A stretch of 64,000 bases of DNA, from positions 37,213,280-37,277,279 of the forward strand of contig NC_083605.1 in the NCBI RefSeq assembly GCF_029168945.1. The letters run 5' to 3'. The notes below the pieces were generated by a model, which worked only from the letters and a program-made list of their open reading frames with translations, searched no databases and was not told the origin of the DNA. This stretch comes from Cannabis sativa. Lineage: Eukaryota; Streptophyta; Magnoliopsida; Rosales; Cannabaceae. Shown piece after piece: positions 23,301-32,324 of this stretch (position 1 is the first letter of the stretch; each line of letters opens with the position of its first letter). A program made the translations under genes and the position numbers.

Positions 23301-23612
23301 ACATGGTCAGACAAACATGACAAATTGTGTAATTATCTCTAATTACACACAAATCCAATTACATTGTAGCTTTCCAAACGCAGCCTTATAGAATTAAGGT
23401 TTTATTTTGATTTAAGCATATCAAAGATTCTTAATTAATTACCAATATCTTACAAAATTTATTTCAAGAAGATATTTACATGATAAATTAGAGATCATAT
23501 CTATCAAAGAAGATTTACTTTCTTCAGTGTTTGTTATTATTAAAAACTTATTGATGAAGGGAAAATTTACTCTTTATTTACACCATATATACATAGCTAA
23601 CTTACTACTTAT
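20354..23612 (+). repeat. Composite LTR block, copy II
   Basis: The order is: LTR-B tail (20354-20642), middle part (20643-about 21080), about 955 bp not present in copy I (21081-22035), and family A sequence (22036-23612) interrupted by a MITE at 22972-23385. The extra 955 bp is non-coding as far as I can see. Either it was deleted from copy I or it was gained here. Confidence 0.6.
22972..23385. mobile_element. Tourist-like (PIF/Harbinger) MITE, 414 bp, TSD TTA
   Basis: It starts GGGTGCGTTTGGAAG, and the reverse complement of its end is GGCTGCGTTTGGAAAG. TTA flanks both sides (22969-22971 and 23386-23388). The second copy of the host repeat at about 20071-20090 shows the empty site with a single TTA, which confirms the insertion directly. 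The interior is rich in GTAATTAC words and has no coding capacity. Confidence 0.92.
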
Positions 23613-24383
23613 CAGATATTAAAACAATCAGCAATGAATCATGTTTATACTAAATCTTGTTAGAATAATAATATTATTACAACAAATTAGTTGATTTGAT
23701 TTAGACCAATTAGTAAGAGGCATTTTCCACGAGTTTAAATCTCAACAGCTCAATTAATTTGTGTGGGTACTTATTGCCAATTAATTAATTATATGGTAGA
23801 TTTGGAGTCAATATCACACAAAGTTGGGTTAGGTTACTGGATTGTGTAAATATCATTTTATTCTATAAATAGCAGTTAGAAACCAAACTTGCAAGCCAAG
23901 CCATAACTATATCAAATAATTATAAATAATAAAAACACTACTTTTCTTTTTGTTTACGTTTTCTCGTTGCCTAATTATGAATTATATAGGGCTTGGCTTG
24001 TTAACTAAATTCTTCTTTTGTTTCAATCTGAGCCGTTGGAAACTGATCTAACGGTCTGTACTGTTGCCTTATTAGTGGTATCACTACTACTACTACTGTG
24101 TCTATATACATATTGGATTAGGTAATAAAGCTAGAAGTCACTATTATATATATACGGGATTATATATGAGGGCAACTTATAAAAATATAATAAAATTAAG
24201 AAATTTTTTTTTTAAAAAAAATACTGTGCTACAAGATTTTTTACATTTTTATTGCACTAATTTTATAAAAATATTGTGTTTAAAGTTTTAAAATTATAAA
24301 AATACTGTATAACAATAAAATAAAATTTAAACAACTCTAAAACAACTTAACAAAAAATATAAAAATAACTATAAAATAATAAA
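23613..24383. other. AT-rich intergenic DNA, no gene seen
   Basis: No coding frame or structured repeat stands out. There is a short CTACTACTACTACTG run near 24084-24098. Confidence 0.45.
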
Positions 24384-24736
24384 CCTAAACTTTGACATGT
24401 ACTAAATTATGGCCCTTGAACTTTTAAGGTCTTTAAAAATACCCCCGAACTATTAAAATTGTTAAATTTAAGGACTTTTGTCGAATTTCATTCAATTTTA
24501 CTATTTCAAATATTGTTTATGTACTAAATCATGCTCCCAAACTTTGATATCTACCAAATCATGCCCCTCGAACTTTGACATGTACTAAATTATGCCCTAT
24601 GAACTTTCATCCATGTTAGAATTTTTTACGAAAATTGAAAAAAAATCCTTAAATTCAACAATCTCAATAGTTTAGCGGGCATTTTTAACGACCTTAAAAG
24701 TTCAGAGGCATGATTTGGTATATGTCAAAGTTTAGG
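24384..24736. mobile_element. Foldback MITE, ~350 bp, arms of ~110 bp
   Basis: The left arm CCTAAACTTTGACATGTAC with GAACTTTTAAGGTCTTTAAA matches the reversed right arm CCTAAACTTTGACATATACC with GAACTTTTAAGGTCGTTAAA. The centre repeats the same AACTTTGACATGTACTAAAT words once more. There is no coding capacity. Exact ends and target duplication are not resolved. Confidence 0.6.
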
Positions 24737-25794
24737 AGGCAAAAATCCTAATTAGCCATAATAAAAATATAATTGCAAAGTAACAAAAAAAAAAAAACAA
24801 AACATTATCCTAATTGCAAAATAATATCAACTCCTCATTATGATTTTGTTACAACTTAGTTTTGATATCCTAATTTACTTAATTTTGATTACTTAATTTA
24901 TCTTTAGACTATTACATTATTTTTTTTATAGAATTTATTGTTACAACTTTATTCTTTCAATTAATTTTTCTTTTTTTCTTTTTGAGTTAGTGATAGTTAA
25001 AATACAACTATTAAATAAAAAACAACTAAAAATAACATAAAAATTACAAAATAAATACACATATATACAACAAAAATATTGTTTGGAATAAACTGAAAAA
25101 TATACAAAATAAAAAATACACATAAACTAAACAACGACTTTACAAAAAAAAAACACGTAAAAACAATTATAAACTACCTAAACAACAACATAAAATTAAA
25201 CAACTATAATTAAACACCTAAACAACAACATAAAAATAATTATGAAATAACTATAAAATAACAAAAAGATAACTATAAATCAACAGAAAAATAACAAGAC
25301 ATCAATCTTGTTAATGTATGCAAATCATTCATAAATTAACTTTGAATACACTACAAAATATCTAAAAAATATACTACTTTCATTAATCATGTAAAAGATA
25401 AAAAAATATAGAAGGAGTGTTCTTATTTTTATTTTTATTTTTTTGTAAGAGAGAGAATGAGTATTAAAAAAATGAGATATAAAAATATACATTTATTATA
25501 TATATTTATATTAGAGATAAAACAAATAAGTTCGAGAAAAAAAAATAGGGAGAGATAGAGGAGAGAAAGAAAGAAAAAAGAAATTAGCAATTAACTTAAA
25601 ATAATAATAATAATAAAAAGAATAGTTAAAAAAAATATAAAGAAGAGAATTTTTTTTTTTTAAAAAAAAAAAAACTTTAATAAGTAAAAAAAAAAAAAAA
25701 AACTAAGTATGAAAAATATAAATAAAAAATATACTTGTTAAAGTATAAATGTAAAATTTAAGAAAAAATTAAGATTTATTGTAAATTTCCTATT
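24737..25794. other. Very AT-rich DNA with poly-A runs, no gene seen
   Basis: Long poly-A and AAATA-rich stretches and A/T homopolymers (25645-25700) dominate. The only longer frame (60 codons, minus) is compositional. Confidence 0.5.
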
Positions 25795-25803
25795 TATTTC
25801 TTA

Positions 25804-25990
25804 GGTTTATTTGTGTGGCAGGTCCTCAAACTATGTAAGTTTTGGCAAATTGATCCCCAAATTTTTTTTCTTGGCAAATTGGTCCCTAAACTTCTATTCT
25901 ACTAGCATCCATGATCTTTTGCCGTTAACAAACTTTATTCCCGTTAGTTTTAGCTCCTCTATTACATTAAATGATATATTTCATGTTTTC
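25804..25990 (+). repeat. MULE left terminal inverted repeat
   Basis: It pairs with 29280-29465. The two arms even translate into similar short frames beginning MCGRSSNYVSFGKL and MCGRSLNYVSFGKL, simply because they are inverted copies. Those frames are not genes. Confidence 0.85.
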
Positions 25991-26399
25991 CTCTCTTTTT
26001 AATAAGGGTATGATAGGAATTTTCAAAACAATAAATTATGGGCATAATTGGTATGCTTGAAACATGAATCTTAAGTGTATAGAAGAAGAAAAGACACATA
26101 TTAACACAAGTTAAAAACTCCAACCAGCTTGAGAAAGAAGAAAAGACAAGGTACAAGAGAGAATATGTCATTGTTTAGAGGAGCAGTGTGGGTAGCTAAA
26201 CATTGATGAACTCCAATCAATAACTGTAAAATCGCTCCTTTACAACCAACGTGAGGAAGGAAAAAATTTCTTGAAATATAAGGTATCTATATTTATCTAT
26301 ACATACTACCATATCCTTTTTCTTTTTGATAAATATTAATACTTGTGATTATAATCAAATATCTATATTTGACATACAAGGTTATTTATTCACTCAATT

Positions 26400-26442
26400 A
26401 TGGTGGCTATACAAGAACAATATGAATTGCAGCCTATATACA
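26400..26442 (+). other. Candidate first coding exon of the MULE transposase
   Basis: An ATG at 26400 opens MVAIQEQYELQPIY and reaches a good donor (ACA|GTGAGT at 26443). The acceptor TATGTCAG at 26538 joins it in frame to codon 4 of the downstream ORF, giving IYSESDDL. The intron would be 96 bp with GT-AG borders and a T-rich interior. The downstream ATG at 26532 lies inside the intron in this model. This is sequence-based inference without transcript support. Confidence 0.55.
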
Positions 26443-26531
26443 GTGAGTCATTTTTTTTTTATTTTAATTACATTTTGTGTTTATTATGTATTATATGTGT
26501 AATTGTATATTGAGTTAAAAATTATAATTAT

Positions 26532-28706
26532 ATGTCAGGTGAGAGTGATGACCTAACTTTAAGTATTTCAAATACAATCCCAAACATTTCAAACTCAACT
26601 CCAAACACTTTAAACGCAAACCCAAATATTGAAACTAATTATGGAGAATGGGATGACATTTTGAATTTCATAGGTCCAAGTCCAAGTGAAGAGAATAAGA
26701 AAAGTGTTGACTTCCTTGTTAATGCGAGTATTGATGAGGGTGGTGGTAAGGATGTTGATGAGGGTGATGATGAGAGTGGTCAAAATTCAGATGAAGAAAA
26801 TAGTACTGAAGAAGAAATACGAGATGAGGATTATGAACAACCAATTGAGGATTACTGTATGACACTAGGACAACCTATCACATGGCCTGAATTGATTGAG
26901 GATAGTGATTTGCTCTTAGATGGGGCCACTGATGAAGTTGATGTTGAGAGTAATATAAATGATCTTGAAGATGATGGCTACCCTGTATTTAATCCTGCAA
27001 TTGATATGAAGAATCCAATATTTCATTTACGTATGGTGTTTGCGTCTAAGAAAGTTGTTAAGGAAGCATTGAGAGAATATGCCATAAAGAATGGTAGACA
27101 GATTAGATTTGTGAAGAATGACAAGAGAAGAATTAGAGTAATTTGCCAAGAGAGTTGCCCATTTTTGTTCTATGCTAGTGTAATGGAGGACAAAATTGGC
27201 TACCAAATCAAAAAACTTATTGATGAACATGATTGCCAGCGGGTGTACAACAATAAAAGAATAGATGCAAAGTGGTTAGCTGAAAGGTACAAAGAAAGAT
27301 TTAGATCAGAACCTGGAACAACCTGCAATGGCTTCATTGACCAAGTAAAGGATGACTTTGAAAGTGAGGTCTCCCGATGGAAATTCTACAGAACAAGGGC
27401 TACAGCAATGAAAATGATTGAAGGAGATATCAAAGATCAATATGCTTTGTTATGGGATTATTGTGAAGAATTGAAGAGAAGTAATCCAGGCAGTACTATT
27501 GTGCTTCATAGTAGGGGAGTCAACGAATTTTGGAGGTTGTATTGTTGTTTTTCAGCATGCAAAAATGGGTTTAATGCTGGTTGTAGGCCTCTAATCGGGT
27601 TAGATGGGTGTTTTTTGAAAGGGTATTATGAAGGAATCCTACTTTCCGCTGTTGGTATAGATGCTAATAATTGCATGTTTCCCATAGCATATGCTGTGGT
27701 AGATTCTGAGAATAAAGAAAACTGGGAATGGTTTGTAGAGATTTTGAAAGAAGACCTTCAAATGAACAATAGCTTATCTTTCACATTCATCAGTGATAGA
27801 CAAAAGGGCCTTTTGGAAGCTGTTAAGAAGCATGCGGAAGACGCTGAACATCGTTTCTGTGTAAGGCACATGTACAATAACTTCAAGACTAAACATCCTA
27901 GCTTGACACTTAAAGAAATGGTTTGGGCTGCAGCAAGAACAACAACTATACCAAGATTTCAACAACACATGGCCACATTGGGTGGCACTGATGCTACTGC
28001 CTTAGCATGGTTTAGTGATAAGCCAACATCTGCATGGAGTAGATCACACTTTCGAACTCGTCCCAAGTGTGATATTCTACTTAACAACTTGTGTGAGGCG
28101 TTCAATAAGTCTATACTTCCAGCTAGAGATAGTCCTATAATAGTTATGCTTGAGAGGATCAAGAACTATATGATGGAGCGAATGGTAGATAAAAGAAAGT
28201 CAATGGAGAAGTGGAAGTATCCAATTTCACCCAAAGCCATGGAAATCATAGCTAAGAATCAAGAATGGGCTCGATTTTGTAGAATTAAATGGTCAGGTGA
28301 ACTACATTTTCAAGTTGGAGTTACTCATACAAATGAGCAGTATGTGGTTGATTTGAATGCTAAAACATGTGCATGTAGAAAATGGGAATTAACTGGGATT
28401 CCTTGTGTACATGCTTTGGCTTGCATACTCAAGGTAAATTTAAATCCAATTTCTTTTGTTGATGCTTACTACTCCAAGCAAGCGTATGAGAAGACCTATG
28501 CTGAAATAATCAAAGGTACAAATGGCCCAGAATCATGGCCAAATCCAAGAACACATCCTTTGCAACCTCCTCTAGTAAAGAAAAGACCTGGACGTCCCAA
28601 GAAAGCTAGAAACCGTGAAGCTGGTGAGGTTCCTGCTAGTAATAAAGTGAGAAAGTTTGGCACTATAATACTGCTTTGCAAAAAAATGTGGAAAGCCTGG
28701 TCATAA
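26532..28706 (+). CDS. MULE transposase (MURA/MuDR family)
   Basis: This 724-residue frame encodes the enzyme that cuts and inserts the surrounding element at its inverted ends. Residues 1-150 are acidic and low in complexity. About 165-235 matches the plant MuDR N-terminal DNA-binding domain (HLRMVFASKKVVKEALREYA, then a CQESCPF...HDC zinc-binding pattern). About 350-450 is the MULE catalytic core, with acidic residues at D358 (LIGLDGCF), D422 (FISDRQ) and probably E522 (NNLCEAFN). A SWIM zinc finger follows at 613-627 (CAC...IPCVH), then a basic KKRPGRPKK tract at about 683-691. Family members usually end in a CCHC knuckle. Here the frame changes inside an A7 run at 28680-28686 and reads CKKMWKAWS, while the next frame holds CKKCGKPGHNSKTC. 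Otherwise it looks intact. The start may instead be an upstream exon at 26400. Confidence 0.95.
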   Translation: MSGESDDLTLSISNTIPNISNSTPNTLNANPNIETNYGEWDDILNFIGPSPSEENKKSVDFLVNASIDEGGGKDVDEGDDESGQNSDEENSTEEEIRDEDYEQPIEDYCMTLGQPITWPELIEDSDLLLDGATDEVDVESNINDLEDDGYPVFNPAIDMKNPIFHLRMVFASKKVVKEALREYAIKNGRQIRFVKNDKRRIRVICQESCPFLFYASVMEDKIGYQIKKLIDEHDCQRVYNNKRIDAKWLAERYKERFRSEPGTTCNGFIDQVKDDFESEVSRWKFYRTRATAMKMIEGDIKDQYALLWDYCEELKRSNPGSTIVLHSRGVNEFWRLYCCFSACKNGFNAGCRPLIGLDGCFLKGYYEGILLSAVGIDANNCMFPIAYAVVDSENKENWEWFVEILKEDLQMNNSLSFTFISDRQKGLLEAVKKHAEDAEHRFCVRHMYNNFKTKHPSLTLKEMVWAAARTTTIPRFQQHMATLGGTDATALAWFSDKPTSAWSRSHFRTRPKCDILLNNLCEAFNKSILPARDSPIIVMLERIKNYMMERMVDKRKSMEKWKYPISPKAMEIIAKNQEWARFCRIKWSGELHFQVGVTHTNEQYVVDLNAKTCACRKWELTGIPCVHALACILKVNLNPISFVDAYYSKQAYEKTYAEIIKGTNGPESWPNPRTHPLQPPLVKKRPGRPKKARNREAGEVPASNKVRKFGTIILLCKKMWKAWS

Positions 28707-29279
28707 CAGCAAGACATGTGGCAAGCCAAATTCAAAAGTTACTAAAAAGAGTAGACAAGGATAAATCTCACCAAAGTTGAGCTTTAAAAGTGGGGATCCA
28801 ATTCAGTGTTAGTTTATTATGACTTATGAGTATGCATTAATATTTTGTTGTATGAAAACTTGATTCAGTCTATGCATGTTTGGCTAGATTTCTTTTATTT
28901 TGCTTAAAATTATCGTTATTGTTTGTTTAGTATGATTGATGTGAAGACATTCAATAGGTTCTCTTACCTATTATTTTGGATAAGCATTCTGTTGTGTTTT
29001 ATCTATACATGTTTCAACAACTATATTTTAGTAATATTTTTTTTATATAACTGTTTTAATTTAAAATGTACATATATTCTAAATTTTTTTATTCTATATG
29101 TATTAATTTTATTTTGTTTTAAAAATTTATAAAATAATTACATCTTAAAAAAAAATTAACCCATATGTAATTACATCATATTTTAAACAATTTATTATAT
29201 TTTATTTAAAGTGAAAACATAATATATAATAATATTTGATTTTTTAAAATTTACTTCAAATTTTTTATAATTCCAATCA

Positions 29280-29465
29280 CTACCCTTCATTAAATGGAGG
29301 GAAATAGAAAAGGCAGTAAAACTAACACTGAACAAGCTTGTTAACGGCAGAGGATCATAAATGCTAGTAGAGTATAAGTTTGGGGACCAATTTGCCAAAA
29401 AAAAGAGTTTGGGGACTAATTTGCCAAAGCTTACATAGTTTAAGGACCTGCCACACAAATAAGCC
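29280..29465 (-). repeat. MULE right terminal inverted repeat
   Basis: Inverted partner of 25804-25990. The outermost 50 bases differ at only a few positions, which suggests a fairly recent or still mobilisable element. Confidence 0.85.
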
Positions 29466-29474
29466 TATTTCTTA

Positions 29475-30092
29475 TGATGAGAAAATATGGTCCAACAGTC
29501 GTAATAGAGTAATTATTTTAATTAATTATCAAGCCATTAGCCTCGTGGCTATTCAAAGATTTTGTGATCTGCTAATTAATATGTCAAGACTTTTTTTTTA
29601 AAAGAGAATTAATAATTTAATATGTTAGACTTTAATAACCCCAATATATACCCGTGATTTGCTTTATTAGTTATAAATTGATCAATTGGCAAGATTAATT
29701 AATAACCTCTCTCTCAATATATATAGAGAGAGAGTTTAACTATATAAATTTATATTATCTCAAAAAAAAAAAAAAAACTATATAAATTTATTAATATATA
29801 TATATATATATTCAATCTAAATCAATCAATGTAAGTAGCTTTAGAATTTGATCATATTAAAGTTTCTGCGAGATTAATAATAGTAAGAAGAAGATAAATA
29901 CTAAATACTAAGAAATGTATATTGAGAAAACAAATTATAACTAATAAAAATAATTGAAGGAATAGATTTGCTAACAAATATTTTGTTTTGTTTTTTTTTT
30001 TTTTAAACCTAACAAATATTGATATTTTTTTTTTATTTTGAAAATATTGATGTTATTATACCTTAAATTTTTAATTAAAGACGAAATATACA
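29475..30092. other. AT-rich intergenic DNA, no gene seen
   Basis: It contains an AGAGAG/TATATA microsatellite near 29721-29733 and poly-A/poly-T runs. There is no coding evidence. Confidence 0.45.
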
Positions 30093-30479
30093 CACTACTA
30101 GAAAGTAGTTTTTTATCTCCGATTTTTTCACTAAAATGTCTTCAGCTTTTATACTCGGAATCAAATAAGACATTCTAGGTGAGAAAAAATATTTTGATAA
30201 TCGAAATACTTACATCTTTGATTATTATATGAAGCAATTGAAAGTATCCTATATCTTCGATTATTAAACTTATAATTATGGATTTATTTTTTCTTAAAAA
30301 TGGATATTTATAATTATAAATTTGAATTTATTTAATTAAATATATTTATATGTATTCTAATTTACATATTTTTTAATTAATATTTTAAATTTTTTTTAAT
30401 TAATTTTACTATAAGACACATTTGATAAATTATAATAAACTTAAATCTAAAATAAATTCACAAGTTATATAAATATATT
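30093..30479 (+). mobile_element. Possible CACTA-type element end, truncated
   Basis: CACTACTAGAAA at 30093-30104 is the characteristic terminal word of CACTA (En/Spm) elements. It is followed by related sub-terminal words such as ATCTCCGATT, ATCTTTGATT and ATCTTCGATT. No matching far end (TTTCTAGTAGTG) was found in the window, so this is at best a broken end. It is followed by the LINE insertion at 30493. Confidence 0.4.
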
Positions 30480-30492
30480 CAAATTTACATTT

Positions 30493-31359
30493 TTTTTTTT
30501 TTTGAATAACAAGAGGCTGAGAAGAAAAGAGCAACAGAAAACAGTCAGCCTATAAGGAACTAGAAAGAGTCCCTAGTCTTCATCTCGCAACCTGAGAGCT
30601 TGCTTTGCAAGAGAGTGCGCTTTGTCGTTGTGCTGGCGGGAAACATGCAGCAAAGAAGCTTCAGGGAACCTGGAGAGGAAGGTCCTGATCTTGTGAACAA
30701 GAGTCGAAAGAGGGGAGTGGTCGTGCCAATTCCCGTTGACCTTAGAGACAAGGTTGAGACAATCAGAGAAAATATATGCTGGTGCCAAATTGGAGGACAA
30801 ACACCACTGCAGCCCTTCAGCAAGAGCTTGAGCTTCAGCAAAAAGAGGAGAGGATGCCCCTGGTTTGTGAATCCTTGCAGAATGCTGAATATGGGACATG
30901 CCCTGCATAAAGACCATTCCTAAACCTGTGGCTGGAGTGTTGAAGCTGAGGGCAGCATCAACAAAAAGAGCAGTGGTTGAAGGAAGCAAAATCTGATTCA
31001 GAACTGCTGGGAAAGGGCCCTTAGAGACAATAGAAGCAGAGGAGTGAATCTGAGCATCTTGATAATCATGCAGAAAACGAGATACGTAGTCTTGAACATT
31101 AGTAATAACATTTTGTCTTTGAAAAAAGTGAGCATTTCTGGTGTTCCAAATTTGCCAAATGATTCCAATAAGTAAGGGAAGTTGAGCTTTGGGAAGTGAT
31201 ACAAGGCTATGGAGGTAAAAATCTCTGATATCCAGCCTACGATTGTCAGCAAAGAATTGTTTAAAAGTAGATTGATGCCAGATGGTCTTAACTCTGGGAC
31301 AATGAAGAAGAGCATGGGAAACCGACTCAGTGCTTCCCCCACAATGAAAACAACAAGCA
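30493..31359 (-). mobile_element. 5'-truncated LINE, 13-bp TSD
   Basis: CAAATTTACATTT occurs at 30480-30492 and again at 31360-31372. On the minus strand the element ends in a poly-A tail (a T run on the plus strand at about 30491-30503, overlapping the duplication). A target duplication of 13 bp, a 3' poly-A and loss of the 5' part are the signature of LINE insertion by target-primed reverse transcription. Confidence 0.9.
30573..31359 (-). pseudogene. LINE ORF2 C-terminus: zf-RVT and RNase H domains (5' truncated)
   Basis: The frame is open from the 5' edge of the element to a stop at 30573, about 261 codons with no internal stop. It begins with a zf-RVT zinc-binding segment (CCFHCGGSTESVSHALLHC), continues through the usual WQIWNTRNAHFF linker and ends in an RNase H domain. 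That domain has catalytic-type acidic residues in FVDAAL, FAEAQALAEG, IFSDCLN and NDKAHSLAK. This is the arrangement at the end of plant L1-type LINE ORF2. The endonuclease and reverse transcriptase are missing, so it cannot mobilise itself. The intact frame suggests a fairly young insertion. It has no start codon of its own at the edge. Confidence 0.85.
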
Positions 31360-31381
31360 CAAATTTACATTTCTGTGTTGC

Positions 31382-31431
<50 letters not shown>
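31382..31431. repeat. (AAT)n microsatellite, ~16 units
   Basis: An uninterrupted trinucleotide run just beyond the 3'-side LINE target duplication on the plus strand. Confidence 0.9.
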
Positions 31432-31433
<2 letters not shown>

Positions 31434-31499
31434 TAATTAAAATCTATGATTTGGTACTTTATTTCTTGGAGACTAATGATTATTGCTCTGCGAGCATTG

Positions 31500-32320
31500 C
31501 TTAAGGTATTTCACCTAATCTTTCTGTCCTAAGATCTGGTACTGTAATGCTTAGTCTAGAAAAATCATACTCGAATTCTATTTCGACCAGTAAGGTGAAG
31601 ATAATTGTTGATGATATTCAAGAGGAAGTTGATTTTTGGAAACCTTCTATTGTATGCTATGTATTAGGGGCTAATCCCCTTCTATCAATATTAGAAGGTT
31701 TTGTAAGGAGAATGTGGAGAGACAAGGTTGAAAGAGTAGGGATGGTATCCTAGGGTATGTTCCTAATTCGGTTTAACTTTATTGAAGATAGAAATGAGAT
31801 GCTTAAAGGGGCATGTAATTTCTTCAATAAGAGACATGCTATCAATTTCAAGAAGGAAGATATTAGGGTAGTTCCAATTTGGATCCATCTTGATGATCTA
31901 GACTTCAAATATTGGGGTAAAAAAATTTGTTCAAGATTATTGGTCAAGTTAGCAAGCCTATTATGGTTGATGAAGCAACTAAAAGAAGAGATAAACTTAG
32001 CTATCCTATAGTGCGTATCGAAGTAGCATTGAAACAGGATTTTCTAGGAAGCATAGACTTTTAAGATGAGAATGGATTCAACACCTCTGTAGTTGTCGCG
32101 TATGAATGGAAACCCATTGTGTCTGGCCATTGCTCTAGAATGGGTCATCTCACAACTGAATGTAGGAAAAAAAAAAGTGGAGGTAAACAAGAATGGATAA
32201 AGAAAGAACCTGCAAAAAAGATTGATATTGTGGAAAATAAAGTAGATGAGGTAGATTTGGATGGTTTTCAATGAGTTGCCAAGGGTTGGAAGCCAAAAGG
32301 AACAAGTGTAGCATTGGTTG
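31500..32320 (+). pseudogene. LINE ORF1 remnant (DUF4283 plus CCHC-like knuckle)
   Basis: Frames at 31547-31753 and 31757-32011 together give a DUF4283-like RNA-binding segment: DFWKPSIVCYVLGANPLL, then FNFIEDRNEMLKGACNFFNK, then VVPIWIHLDDLDFKYWG. A decayed zinc knuckle follows near 32120-32165 (SGHCSRMGHLTTECRK). Stops and shifts separate the pieces, for example at the TAG near 31751. In plant LINEs this protein binds the element RNA. The rest of the LINE resumes after the solo LTR, at 34228. Confidence 0.7.
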
Positions 32321-32324
32321 CAAC

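Larger units (their letters stand above)
25804..29465 (+). mobile_element. Complete Mutator-like element (MULE), 3.66 kb
   Basis: The left end GGTTTATTTGTGTGGCAGG and the reversed right end GGCTTATTTGTGTGGCAGG begin inverted repeats that can be followed for about 150-190 bp, through TATGTAAGTTTTGGCAAATT and TAACAAACTTTATTC versus TAACAAGCTTGTTCA. A perfect 9-bp duplication TATTTCTTA flanks the element (25795-25803 and 29466-29474). Inverted ends over 100 bp, a 9-bp duplication and an internal MURA-type transposase are together diagnostic of an autonomous-type MULE. No second gene (mudrB-like) is seen. Confidence 0.95.

Noticed and set aside
25811..26002. Small protein gene (MCGRSSNYVSFG...)
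   Set aside because: A near-identical frame occurs on the minus strand at 29195-29458 because both lie in the MULE inverted ends.
30573..30989. Host RNase H-like gene
   Set aside because: The frame continues upstream into a LINE zf-RVT region, the start is a non-ATG, and the whole lies between 13-bp LINE target duplications with a poly-A tail.
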